From NCBI RefSeq assembly GCF_003097655.1, contig NZ_QCZH01000018.1, positions 1 to 64,000 on the forward strand: DNA of 64,000 nucleotides. Direction: 5' to 3'. Numbering within the stretch: the first letter of the stretch is position 1; each line of letters opens with the position of its first letter. This document shows, piece after piece, positions 34,509-43,420 of this stretch. The stretch comes from Flavobacterium laiguense (GTDB lineage: Bacteria; Bacteroidota; Bacteroidia; Flavobacteriales; Flavobacteriaceae). The position numbers and the translations under genes are program-made. The notes below the pieces were generated by a model. It had not been told where the DNA came from, searched no databases, and saw only the letters and a list, made by a program, of their open reading frames with translations.

Positions 34509-36287
34509 ATGTCTGAACAATTAAAATCACAAGAAGAGTTTTTAGCAAATTTTAACTGGCATAACTTCGAAGAAGGTATCGATGCAGTAGATGAGAAAAA
34601 CTTATTAGAATTCGAAGAACTAGTTTCAAAAACATTTATTGCTACAGATCAAGAAGAAGTAGTAGATGGTGTAGTTGTTAGAATTACAGATAGAGACGTT
34701 ATCGTTGATATCAACGCAAAATCGGAAGGTGTTATTTCATTAAACGAATTCCGTTACAACCCAGCATTAAAAGTAGGTGATACTGTAGAAGTGTTAATTG
34801 ACATCCGTGAGGACAAAACAGGTCAATTAGTATTATCACACAGAAAAGCACGTACTATCAAATCATGGGATAGAGTTATTTCGGCTAACGAAACAGGAGA
34901 AATCGTTAATGGTTTTGTGAAATGCAGAACTAAAGGTGGTATGATTGTTGACGTTTTCGGAATTGAAGCTTTCTTACCAGGATCTCAAATTGATGTTAAG
35001 CCAATTAGAGACTACGATGTATATGTAAACAAAATGATGGAATTCAAAGTGGTAAAAATTAACCACGAATTCAAAAATGTTGTTGTTTCTCATAAAGCGC
35101 TTATTGAAGCGGATATTGAAGTACAGAAAAAAGAAATCATCGGTCAATTACAAAAAGGACAAGTATTAGAAGGTGTTGTTAAAAACATTACTTCTTATGG
35201 TGTGTTTATTGACTTAGGTGGTGTTGATGGATTAATTCACATTACTGACCTTTCTTGGAGTCGTATTAACCACCCAAGTGAAGTTCTTGAATTAGACCAA
35301 AAATTAAACGTTGTAATCCTTGATTTCGATGATGAGAAAACAAGAATTCAATTAGGATTGAAACAATTAAACGCTCACCCTTGGGATGCTCTAGATGCTA
35401 AATTGGCAATTGGAGACAAAGTAAAAGGTAAAGTAGTTGTAATCGCTGATTACGGTGCTTTCATCGAAGTTGCTGAAGGTGTTGAAGGTTTAATCCACGT
35501 TTCTGAAATGTCATGGTCTACTCATTTACGTTCTGCTCAAGATTTCGTAAAAGTAGGAGATGTTGTTGAAGCTGTTATCTTAACATTAGATAGAGATGAC
35601 CGTAAAATGTCATTAGGTATCAAACAATTGACTCAAGATCCTTGGACTGACATTACTTCTAAATACCCAGTAGGTTCTAAACATACAGGTATCGTTAGAA
35701 ACTTTACAAACTTTGGAATTTTCGTAGAATTAGAAGAAGGAATTGATGGATTAATCTACATCTCTGACTTATCTTGGACTAAGAAAATCAAACACCCATC
35801 TGAATTTGTAAATGTTGGTGAGAAACTTGATGTAGTAGTATTAGAATTAGATGTTGATGGACGTAAATTATCTTTAGGTCACAAACAAACTACTGCTAAT
35901 CCTTGGGATCAGTATGAAGATTCATTCGCTGTAGGAACTATCCACACAGGTGAAATTTCTGAAATTGTTGACAAAGGAGCTACTGTAGAATTTGGAGAGG
36001 ATATCGTTGCTTTCATTCCTACTCGTCACCTTGAAAAAGAAGACGGTAAGAAATTGAAAAAAGGAGATTCTGCTGATTTCAAAGTAATTGAATTCAACAA
36101 AGAATTCAAAAGAGTTGTTGCATCTCACACTGCTATCTTCCGTGAAGAAGAAGAGAAAAATGTGAAAACTGTAACTGAAAATACTTCATCTGCATCATCT
36201 ACTAATGCACCAGCTGCAACTTTAGGAGATAACAATGATGTATTGGCTGCATTGAAAGCTAAAATGGAAAAATCTGAGAAAAAATAA
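34509..36287 (+). CDS. rpsA: 30S ribosomal protein S1
   Basis: RNA-binding protein that delivers mRNA to the 30S subunit. The 592 residues contain six S1 repeats, visible as VVVRITDRDVIVDINAKSEGVI, IVNGFVKCRTKGGMIVDV, VLEGVVKNITSYGVFIDLGGVDGLIH, VKGKVVVIADYGAFIEVAEGVEGLIH, HTGIVRNFTNFGIFVELEEGIDGLIY and HTGEISEIVDKGATVEFGEDIVAF. A low-complexity Ser/Thr/Ala/Asn tail follows before a Lys-rich end. Codon use is strongly adapted compared with neighbours. Promoter and terminator both look strong, consistent with high expression and transcription alone. Confidence 0.97.
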   Translation: MSEQLKSQEEFLANFNWHNFEEGIDAVDEKNLLEFEELVSKTFIATDQEEVVDGVVVRITDRDVIVDINAKSEGVISLNEFRYNPALKVGDTVEVLIDIREDKTGQLVLSHRKARTIKSWDRVISANETGEIVNGFVKCRTKGGMIVDVFGIEAFLPGSQIDVKPIRDYDVYVNKMMEFKVVKINHEFKNVVVSHKALIEADIEVQKKEIIGQLQKGQVLEGVVKNITSYGVFIDLGGVDGLIHITDLSWSRINHPSEVLELDQKLNVVILDFDDEKTRIQLGLKQLNAHPWDALDAKLAIGDKVKGKVVVIADYGAFIEVAEGVEGLIHVSEMSWSTHLRSAQDFVKVGDVVEAVILTLDRDDRKMSLGIKQLTQDPWTDITSKYPVGSKHTGIVRNFTNFGIFVELEEGIDGLIYISDLSWTKKIKHPSEFVNVGEKLDVVVLELDVDGRKLSLGHKQTTANPWDQYEDSFAVGTIHTGEISEIVDKGATVEFGEDIVAFIPTRHLEKEDGKKLKKGDSADFKVIEFNKEFKRVVASHTAIFREEEEKNVKTVTENTSSASSTNAPAATLGDNNDVLAALKAKMEKSEKK

Positions 36288-36310
36288 TTTCTTGATTTTT
36301 TTGAATATAG

Positions 36311-36340
36311 AAAGCCCCGCAATTTGCGGGGCTTTTTTTT
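36311..36340 (+). terminator. Terminator after rpsA
   Basis: AAAGCCCCGC pairs exactly with GCGGGGCTTT around an AATTT loop and runs into eight T residues, 23 bases after the rpsA stop; a textbook intrinsic terminator. Confidence 0.95.
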
Positions 36341-36404
36341 GAATACTATTTAAACAAAAAGTACTATTCTATTTTGCTAAATATATTCATCAAAAAGATG
36401 GTGA

Positions 36405-36439
36405 TTTTGTGTTAATTTATCCGAAATAGTTTATATTTG
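36405..36439 (+). promoter_or_regulatory. Promoter of the T9SS trio
   Basis: TTTTG (36405-36409) and TATATTTG (36432-36439) are 22 bases apart, a good fit to the -33/-7 consensus, and lie 20 bases before the ATG at 36460. It probably drives the three genes up to 43203. Confidence 0.65.
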
Positions 36440-36459
36440 AATAAATTCAAAGTTAGTTT

Positions 36460-39400
36460 ATGGTAACAAAATTACTTCTCCCTCCCAAATTTAATTTATA
36501 CACCTATCTAAGTGTTTTTTTTCTTTTTTTCTGTTCTATTGATGTGAATGCTCAGTGTGCTGGAAATGACACCACTTTGCCAGATGTTTGTCTTATTACT
36601 GACCCAAGTAGTGCCTCTATAGATCTTTTTAATGGGTTAGGAGGTAGTCCAACTTCTGGAGGAACATGGAAAGATGATGATAAATCAGGCGGTTTGAATA
36701 AAGTAACTGGTTTCTTAAATGCACAACAAATCAAGAAAAGTGGTACTTATCACTATACTTATACAGTAACAGGTGTTTCCGGATGTGCTGATAATACAGC
36801 TATTGTAACCATAACTATTGGTGGATATACTGGAGTACCTGCACCCAATGCTTCGATTTGTAATACCAAACGTGCCTATAATTTATTTGAGGCTTTTAAT
36901 GGTGATTTTCTAGCTCCTCAATCGGGTGGTACTTGGGTTGGAAATACGACCAATTTAGGCTTAACCAAAAATTTATTGAATGCTTCATTGTTAAATTATG
37001 ACACTACTTACGAATATACGTATTCAATACCCGCTATTGGTTCTTGCGCAGCACCTCCAGATGCTAAAATATATGTAACAATTTACCGTTCACCATTACC
37101 TGGAGCTCCTACTGATTTAGAATTATGCTCTAATGAATTAAGTGCTTACACCAGTTTGAATTTAAATGGTCAATTATCAGGGGAAGACTCGGGTGGGGTT
37201 TGGAGTGAAAATGGAACAGATGAAATCGACGATAATGATGATACTGATTCCACTATTGACATCCAAAAAATTTACAATACCAATGGGCCTGGAACATATC
37301 GTTTTACTTACAAGGTACTCACAGATAATAATGTTTGTGATGATCAAACATCGAATGTGGATATTACAATTGAAAAATTACTAGATTATACAGGAGCAAC
37401 TTTAACAGTAAATGCACCAATTTGTGAAAATGAAATAGCTGCAACTACTTTTTCTGCCTCTTTACAAAATGTTACAAATATTCCAGACGGAACCTATGCT
37501 GTGACCTATATTATATCGGGTAATGGGTCACCAATAACAAAAAACAGCAGTTTTTTGAATAATGTTTTGACATTTCCAATTGCTTCCAATAATTTTTCTC
37601 TTCCAGGAAATTATACCATCACCGTTACTAATATCGTTAGTGGCACAACACTTAATATTTGTAACAATATAATTCCTTTAATTTCGGGAGTAATAAAAAT
37701 CAACCCGATTCCTAGAATTAATAATGCAACACTTACTATAGATTCAGTATGTCAAACTTTTGATGAACAAGTAAATTTTTCAGGAATATCTAATCTTACT
37801 GATGGAGATTATGATATTCTTTACAATTTAAGTGGCACTAATACCGCAAACGCAATCCCTGCCGTTCTTAGTATTACGGGAGGCTTAGGTTCATTTATTA
37901 TACCAAATGCTTTGATCCCAAATGTTGGTAGCAACAACACTATTGTAATTACTAAAATCACGAATAAAACTACCAATTGTACCAACACATCGACACTTTC
38001 AAAAAATTTCACGGTAATTCCATTACCAGATGTAAGCAATCTTGCTATTACAATAAAAGATGTTTGTCAGGGGCAACCTACAACGGTTAAACTAACAGGG
38101 TTAGGTACTTTAACTTCTATAGCAATAACTTACAATATTTCTAATTTCAATACAGTACCATCTCAGACTATTCCATTGACAGTAGTTGCCGGAGAAACCA
38201 GTTTTGATATTCTAACTACCGATATACCAAATGTGGGGGCAACAACTTTTACTATTACAAATGTTACCAATGCTTTAACGGGATGTTCGAGACCAACATT
38301 AAGTCCTAAAGATTTTACGGTTAATCCTATTCCAGTTATTTCTGTAATCAATCCCCAATCATTTTGCACCTCAGTAAATGCAACCGTTGCCAATTTAATT
38401 CCACAAGGAATTAAATACCAATGGTTTGATTCGGCTACAGGAACCGTTCCATTAATTAGTACAAAACCATTAGTAACTGGAAATTATTATGTAAAGGAAG
38501 TCAATGCTCTAACGGGTTGTGAATCTAGCTTAGAAACGATTGCAGTAATTATAAATACAACACCACAAATCAATAATGCAACATTAACAATTGCACCAAT
38601 TTGCCAAGGTAATGCTGCAAATGTAAATTTCTCTGGAACTTCCAATCTTACGGATGGGAATTACGATATTCTTTATAATCTAACAGGAAGTAATCTTGCA
38701 AATGCAATTCCTGCAACTTTATCCGTAGCTAGCGGATTGGCCTCGTTTCCTATTGCTGCTAATTTAATTCCTAAAACCGGAAATACTACAATTAGAATTA
38801 CCAATATTACAAACACCTTGACTGGTTGCGCCAATACTTCGACCTTAACGGAGATTTTAGTTGTAAATACTTTACCAGATGTTACCAATATGGTGGTAAC
38901 AGTAAAAGATGGCTGTCTAAGCCAACCTTTAAATGTGCAACTTTCTGGATTGGGAGCTTTAACAAACATCACTTTGAGTTATGCAGTATCTGGGGCAAAC
39001 ACAGTCGGTTCACAAACAATTCCTTTGGTTGTAAGTGCCGGAAATAGCAGTTTTTTGATTCCTGCTGCCAATCTTTTAAATACAGGAAACAACACATTGA
39101 TCATAACCGATTTAACCAATACCGAGAATACTTGTGTTACAATTATCAATTCTGTTTCTAAGAATTTTGCTATGCAGATTATCCCAAGTAGTCCAACAGC
39201 GGGCAATCAAGAATTTTGCGAAACAAATCTAGCAACAGTAGCTAATTTGATTCCAAATGGAAATCAATATAAATGGTATGATTCAGCCACAAGTGCAACA
39301 CTATTAGCTTCAAACACACTTTTGGTTACCGCAAATTATTATTTAAAAGAAGGAAGTGCAGATACTGGTTGTGAATCAAATGCTACACCAATAAGTGTCC

Positions 39401-39960
39401 GTATCAATACCATTACGGTTCCAGTTTTAAATACAAGTGGAGAAGAATTTTGTGGTGTTGACAAACCAACTATTCAAAACTTAACCAATAATACAATTGC
39501 CTCTGCTAATTTAAAATGGTATGATGCTGCAACAAATGGGAAGTTACTTTCCAATACGGATTTGCTTGAGGAAGGATTTACGTATTATGGAGTTGACACT
39601 TCTATAATTACAAACTGTAATTCATTTGCATTGGCAGTAACGGTATCGCTTACAGACTGTACTGCAACTTCAGAAAACTTTATGATTCCTGACGGATTTT
39701 CACCAAATGGAGATGGAGTAAATGAAACTTTTCAAATTATAGATATCGAATTTTTATTTCCAAATTACTCTTTAGAAATTTTTAATAGATATGGAAATGT
39801 GTTATTCAAAGGAGATATTAATAAACCAGCTTGGGATGGCAAAAATTCCAATGCAAACTTTAACAATGGTGATTCACCAACAGGAGTTTATTTTTATGTT
39901 ATCCATTATAATAAAGACAACTTACCACCAAAACAAGGGCAACTTTATTTAAATCGATAA
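36460..39960 (+). CDS. Large secreted protein with type B T9SS C-terminal domain
   Basis: A 1166-residue exported protein. A signal peptide (about 1-31, ending VNAQ) is followed by three modules with a SGGTW motif, each closed by cysteines, then Ig-like repeats, and a gliding-motility-type C-terminal domain (about 1070-1166: MIPDGFSPNGDGVNETFQI, LEIFNRYGNVLFKG, WDGKNSN, PTGVYFYVI, GQLYLNR), the type B sorting signal for T9SS. A 284-residue unit is duplicated in tandem (see separate entry). Many conserved cysteines suggest disulfides. It is probably an adhesin or gliding-related surface protein; no catalytic domain is seen. It is followed directly by its likely PorP/SprF partner. Confidence 0.9.
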   Translation: MVTKLLLPPKFNLYTYLSVFFLFFCSIDVNAQCAGNDTTLPDVCLITDPSSASIDLFNGLGGSPTSGGTWKDDDKSGGLNKVTGFLNAQQIKKSGTYHYTYTVTGVSGCADNTAIVTITIGGYTGVPAPNASICNTKRAYNLFEAFNGDFLAPQSGGTWVGNTTNLGLTKNLLNASLLNYDTTYEYTYSIPAIGSCAAPPDAKIYVTIYRSPLPGAPTDLELCSNELSAYTSLNLNGQLSGEDSGGVWSENGTDEIDDNDDTDSTIDIQKIYNTNGPGTYRFTYKVLTDNNVCDDQTSNVDITIEKLLDYTGATLTVNAPICENEIAATTFSASLQNVTNIPDGTYAVTYIISGNGSPITKNSSFLNNVLTFPIASNNFSLPGNYTITVTNIVSGTTLNICNNIIPLISGVIKINPIPRINNATLTIDSVCQTFDEQVNFSGISNLTDGDYDILYNLSGTNTANAIPAVLSITGGLGSFIIPNALIPNVGSNNTIVITKITNKTTNCTNTSTLSKNFTVIPLPDVSNLAITIKDVCQGQPTTVKLTGLGTLTSIAITYNISNFNTVPSQTIPLTVVAGETSFDILTTDIPNVGATTFTITNVTNALTGCSRPTLSPKDFTVNPIPVISVINPQSFCTSVNATVANLIPQGIKYQWFDSATGTVPLISTKPLVTGNYYVKEVNALTGCESSLETIAVIINTTPQINNATLTIAPICQGNAANVNFSGTSNLTDGNYDILYNLTGSNLANAIPATLSVASGLASFPIAANLIPKTGNTTIRITNITNTLTGCANTSTLTEILVVNTLPDVTNMVVTVKDGCLSQPLNVQLSGLGALTNITLSYAVSGANTVGSQTIPLVVSAGNSSFLIPAANLLNTGNNTLIITDLTNTENTCVTIINSVSKNFAMQIIPSSPTAGNQEFCETNLATVANLIPNGNQYKWYDSATSATLLASNTLLVTANYYLKEGSADTGCESNATPISVRINTITVPVLNTSGEEFCGVDKPTIQNLTNNTIASANLKWYDAATNGKLLSNTDLLEEGFTYYGVDTSIITNCNSFALAVTVSLTDCTATSENFMIPDGFSPNGDGVNETFQIIDIEFLFPNYSLEIFNRYGNVLFKGDINKPAWDGKNSNANFNNGDSPTGVYFYVIHYNKDNLPPKQGQLYLNR
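37721..39424 (+). repeat. In-frame 852-base tandem duplication inside the T9SS protein
   Basis: The coding stretch beginning INNATLTI at 37721 recurs at 38573, and GCAACC (38380) recurs as GCAACA at 39232, both exactly 852 bases (284 codons) apart. Each unit holds three sub-domains: NFSG..NLTDG.YDILYNL, a GLGTL-type block, and ATVANLIP..Y.W.DSAT with a final TGCES. The copies have diverged at DNA level, so the duplication is not recent. Confidence 0.85.
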
Positions 39961-39988
39961 TTCTTTTTTTACCTATAAATTTATTCTA

Positions 39989-40924
39989 ATGAAGAAAATA
40001 ATATTTCTGGTTTGTTTTTTCCTTTCCATATTAAAGGTTAGCGCTCAGCAAGATCCACATTTCACTCAGTACATGAACAACATGAGTGCGGTAAACCCAG
40101 CTTATGTAACGGCTACACCTGCGATTCTGAATTTTGGGAGTTTTTATCGTTCACAATGGACAGGAATTGAAGGAGCTCCAAAAACCCTAACACTGTTTGC
40201 ACATACACCCATAAATAATAAGATAGAAACGGGTCTTTCTTTAATTTCGGATAATATCGGAGATGGCACTAAAAAGGAAACTAACTTTTTTGCTGATTTT
40301 GCCTATATTCTTCAGTTGGATGAAAAACAAAATTTATCCTTTGGAGTTAAAGCAGGTTTCACTGCGATAAGCACCAACTTTAATGGTTTTCAATTGAATA
40401 GTGGTGATGTTTCTACCGATAAGGCATTTGCGGAAAATGTAAATGAAACTGTGCCAAACATTGGGATAGGGGCATATTATTTTACAGATAATTACTATGT
40501 AGGACTTTCGACTCCTAACTTACTATCTGCAGAACATATCAAAGAAAGAAAAGAAATTAGTTCTCTTGGTACCCAAAAAATTCACACTTATTTTACGGGA
40601 GGGTATGTTTTTGATATCAATGAAATCTTTAAATTGAAGCCTGCTTTTATGGCAATATTCGTGACGGGAGCTCCTGTCTCTGTTGATTTAACAGCCAATG
40701 TATTGTATGATGAAAAGTTCGAACTTGGAGTTGCCTATCGATTTGATGATTCTGTAAGTCTATTGCTGAATGTCAATGTAACCCCTAATTTAAGAATTGG
40801 TTATTCCTACGATTACACTATTTCAAATCTTAGCCAATTTGATTCCGGTTCACATGAAATTGGACTATTGTATAATTTGGATTTATTGGGCAAGGGATAC
40901 GATAAGTCACCTAGATTTTTCTAA
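39989..40924 (+). CDS. PorP/SprF family outer-membrane protein
   Basis: A 311-residue protein with a signal peptide (about 1-19, ending VSAQ), then QDPHFTQYMNNMSAVNPAYVTATP, the signature start of the PorP/SprF family, and alternating strands to the end (YNLDLLGKGYDKSPRFF). It is predicted to be an outer-membrane barrel that helps to secrete or anchor the partner protein; SprF does this for SprB in Flavobacterium johnsoniae. It starts 28 bases after the type B sorting-domain gene, the usual order for such pairs, and is followed by a PorE-like gene after 23 bases. Confidence 0.93.
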   Translation: MKKIIFLVCFFLSILKVSAQQDPHFTQYMNNMSAVNPAYVTATPAILNFGSFYRSQWTGIEGAPKTLTLFAHTPINNKIETGLSLISDNIGDGTKKETNFFADFAYILQLDEKQNLSFGVKAGFTAISTNFNGFQLNSGDVSTDKAFAENVNETVPNIGIGAYYFTDNYYVGLSTPNLLSAEHIKERKEISSLGTQKIHTYFTGGYVFDINEIFKLKPAFMAIFVTGAPVSVDLTANVLYDEKFELGVAYRFDDSVSLLLNVNVTPNLRIGYSYDYTISNLSQFDSGSHEIGLLYNLDLLGKGYDKSPRFF

Positions 40925-40947
40925 AAAAAAACAAACATTAACTCCAC

Positions 40948-43203
40948 ATGAAAAATTTATATATACTCCTAATCGTATTTTCGATCCAATTCATACAAGC
41001 TCAGCAACAGGATTTGCAAAGAGCAAACCGTTTATTTGACAAAACATATTATAGCGCTGCGATTCCTTTATACGAAAAAGTAAATGCCAAAAACCAAACT
41101 CTTGAAGTGGTTCAAAAATTGGGGGACTGTTATTATTATACCAATGATTATGATAAAGCATTAGAACAATATGCTTATTTAATAAGTAGTAAAAATCTCA
41201 ATGAAGACTTTTATTTTCGGTATGCCCAAACTTTGAAAGCCAAAGGGAAATACACCGAAGCAGATAAAGCGATGCGTGATTTTTTTGTGGCTTCAAATAA
41301 CAAAGAGGCTCTGGAAAAATTAGAGAAGGATATCAAAAACTTAAAAAATGTCACTGCTATTGGGGAACGATTTGATATTCACAATTTAGCACTGAACACT
41401 GTAAATTCTGAGTTTGGAGGGGTTATCCTAGGTAAAAACTTAATTTTTGCGGCTGTCAAAAAGAAACCCAATCTTTTTGATAAAACCTATAAATGGAATA
41501 ATGAATCCTATCTCAATATAGTGAGTATTCCTGTAAAAAATGCAAACGCAAATGATTCCATAGTTAGCTATTTTTCAAAAGATTTGAAATCAGCGATGCA
41601 TGAATCGAATGCTGTTTTTACAAAAGACGGAAAAACGATGTATTTCACCCGAAATAATTCAAACAATGGAAGAAGAGGAAAGAACACTTATAAAATCTCA
41701 ACAATACAGATTTTTAGAGCCGAATTGGTGAATGCCAAGTGGAATAATATTGCAGCATTACCTTTTAATAGTGCAGATTATTCAGTAGAACATCCCGCTT
41801 TAAGCCCTGATGAGAAGACATTGTATTTCGCCTCTGACATGCCGGGAACATTGGGGTCTTTTGATATTTATAGTGTTTCCATAAACGGTTCAACGTACGG
41901 AAATCCAATAAATCTTGGAGATAAAATAAACACTGCCAAAAGAGAACAATTTCCTTTTGTTTCCAAAGACAACAAATTGTATTTTTCTTCTAACGGGCAT
42001 GAAGGCTACGGTGCTTTGGATATTTTTGTTTCAGAAATCCAAAATAATTCATTTACTAAAGCGGTGAATGTTGGCCTTCCGGTAAACTCCGGTTATGATG
42101 ATTTTGCCTATTATATAAATTCTGAAACTAAGGAAGGTTATTTTTCTTCGGATAGACCTGGAGGTAAAGGTAAGGATGATATTTACTCTTTGAAGGAAAC
42201 CAAAGATTTACTTATCGAAGATTGTAGACAATATATTGCAGGTATTATTACCGATGTAGATTCTCATTTGGCGGTAGAAAATGCAACAGTAGTTTTAAAG
42301 AATAGTGTGAATCAAGAAATTGAAAAAGCTATTACTGCTACAGATGGAAAATTCAGTTTTACAATTGAATGCGAAGCCAACTACTCCATATTTGTAACCA
42401 AAGAAAATTATACCGGGAATTCTAAATCTTTCAAGATTTTGAGCGAAAGAAATAAATGCAATGATGGTTCTATGGAAATTCGATCTATGGAAATTATCAA
42501 AAAGGAAGAACAAGCAGCTTTGGATAAAAAAATAGTAGCAGATTTACTTATAGCTCAACAATTGAAAACTGCCGAATTGGTTGCACTTGAACAAAAAAGA
42601 AAAGCAGATGCTATTGAGCTAAAAGAAAAGAAAATTGCAGAAACAAATGCACTGAATCAAAAGAAAAAAGAGGATGCAATTGCTCTTGAAGCAAAACGAT
42701 TGGCAGATTTGGTAGCCATTCAACAATTGAAAAAAGAAAAACTGGCTGCTGACCAAAAAGCGACAGCGTTGGCTTCTGCCAAGAAAAAAGAAAAAATGGC
42801 AGCTATTGTTGCAGCGGAAAAAGATGTTGTAAAAGATAAAGACCGATTAATAATTAAAACCGAACCTATTTATTTTGATTACAATTTGTGGTACATTCGA
42901 AAAGATTCCAAAATAATTTTGAATCGTGTGGTTGAATTAATGAAGAAATATCCAGAAATGGTGGTCGAGATTGGTTCCCATACCGACAATCGCGGGACTG
43001 ACAAATTCAACCTGGACCTTTCCCAAAAAAGAGCCGATGCAACCAGAGCCTATATTTTGGAACAGGGAATTCCTAAAAATAGAATTTCTGCCAAAGGCTA
43101 CGGAGAAACCGTTCAAATAGTAAAATGCATTCCGGAAGATTCCTGTGATGAAGAGCAGCATGAATTAAACAGAAGAAGTGAGTTTGTGATTAAGAATTTG
43201 TAA
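40948..43203 (+). CDS. OmpA family protein with TPR, PD40 and carboxypeptidase-regulatory domains (PorE-like)
   Basis: A 751-residue cell-envelope protein. In order: signal peptide (about 1-19), TPR-like helices (20-130), a PD40 propeller (about 130-430, with FTRNNSNNG, YFASDMPGTLGSFDIY, YFSSNGHEGYGALDIF, YFSSDRPGGKGKDDIY), a carboxypeptidase-regulatory-like domain (about 432-515, IAGIITDVDSHLAVENATV), a Lys/Ala/Glu-rich linker of about 100 residues, and an OmpA peptidoglycan-binding domain (about 640-751, IYFDYNLWYIR, IGSHTDNRG, LSQKRADATRAYIL, RISAKGYGE). PorE of P. gingivalis has this plan. Third gene of the trio; a link between the surface protein and the cell wall is likely. Confidence 0.88.
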   Translation: MKNLYILLIVFSIQFIQAQQQDLQRANRLFDKTYYSAAIPLYEKVNAKNQTLEVVQKLGDCYYYTNDYDKALEQYAYLISSKNLNEDFYFRYAQTLKAKGKYTEADKAMRDFFVASNNKEALEKLEKDIKNLKNVTAIGERFDIHNLALNTVNSEFGGVILGKNLIFAAVKKKPNLFDKTYKWNNESYLNIVSIPVKNANANDSIVSYFSKDLKSAMHESNAVFTKDGKTMYFTRNNSNNGRRGKNTYKISTIQIFRAELVNAKWNNIAALPFNSADYSVEHPALSPDEKTLYFASDMPGTLGSFDIYSVSINGSTYGNPINLGDKINTAKREQFPFVSKDNKLYFSSNGHEGYGALDIFVSEIQNNSFTKAVNVGLPVNSGYDDFAYYINSETKEGYFSSDRPGGKGKDDIYSLKETKDLLIEDCRQYIAGIITDVDSHLAVENATVVLKNSVNQEIEKAITATDGKFSFTIECEANYSIFVTKENYTGNSKSFKILSERNKCNDGSMEIRSMEIIKKEEQAALDKKIVADLLIAQQLKTAELVALEQKRKADAIELKEKKIAETNALNQKKKEDAIALEAKRLADLVAIQQLKKEKLAADQKATALASAKKKEKMAAIVAAEKDVVKDKDRLIIKTEPIYFDYNLWYIRKDSKIILNRVVELMKKYPEMVVEIGSHTDNRGTDKFNLDLSQKRADATRAYILEQGIPKNRISAKGYGETVQIVKCIPEDSCDEEQHELNRRSEFVIKNL

Positions 43204-43252
43204 AAAAAAAACACAGATTAAGCGATAGGCTTAATTAAAATTTCTAGCTTTT

Positions 43253-43321
43253 GTCATTTCGACGAAGGAGAAATCACATTATCTGAATAACTATATATGA
43301 TTCCTCCTTCGTCGGAAGGAC
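43253..43321. repeat. GACGAAGGAG inverted repeat
   Basis: A 24-base arm at 43253-43276 is matched by the reverse complement at 43298-43321 with 21 of 24 positions identical; the conserved centre is CGACGAAGGAG. It lies between the convergent PorE-like gene and pheT, next to a separate terminator. Confidence 0.75.
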
Positions 43322-43360
43322 ACAAGATAATTTCGAATACTCTGATGCATATTCTATCAT

Positions 43361-43403
43361 AAAAAAATCCTAATTTTCAATTATAGAAAATTTGGATTTT
43401 TTA
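43361..43403. terminator. Bidirectional terminator before the pheT end
   Basis: AAAAAATCC and AATTTTC pair with GAAAATT and GGATTTTTT around a short loop, with A runs on one side and T runs on the other. It lies between convergent genes (ends 43203 and 43421). Confidence 0.75.
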
Positions 43404-43420
43404 TGCCTATAAAAAAGAAT

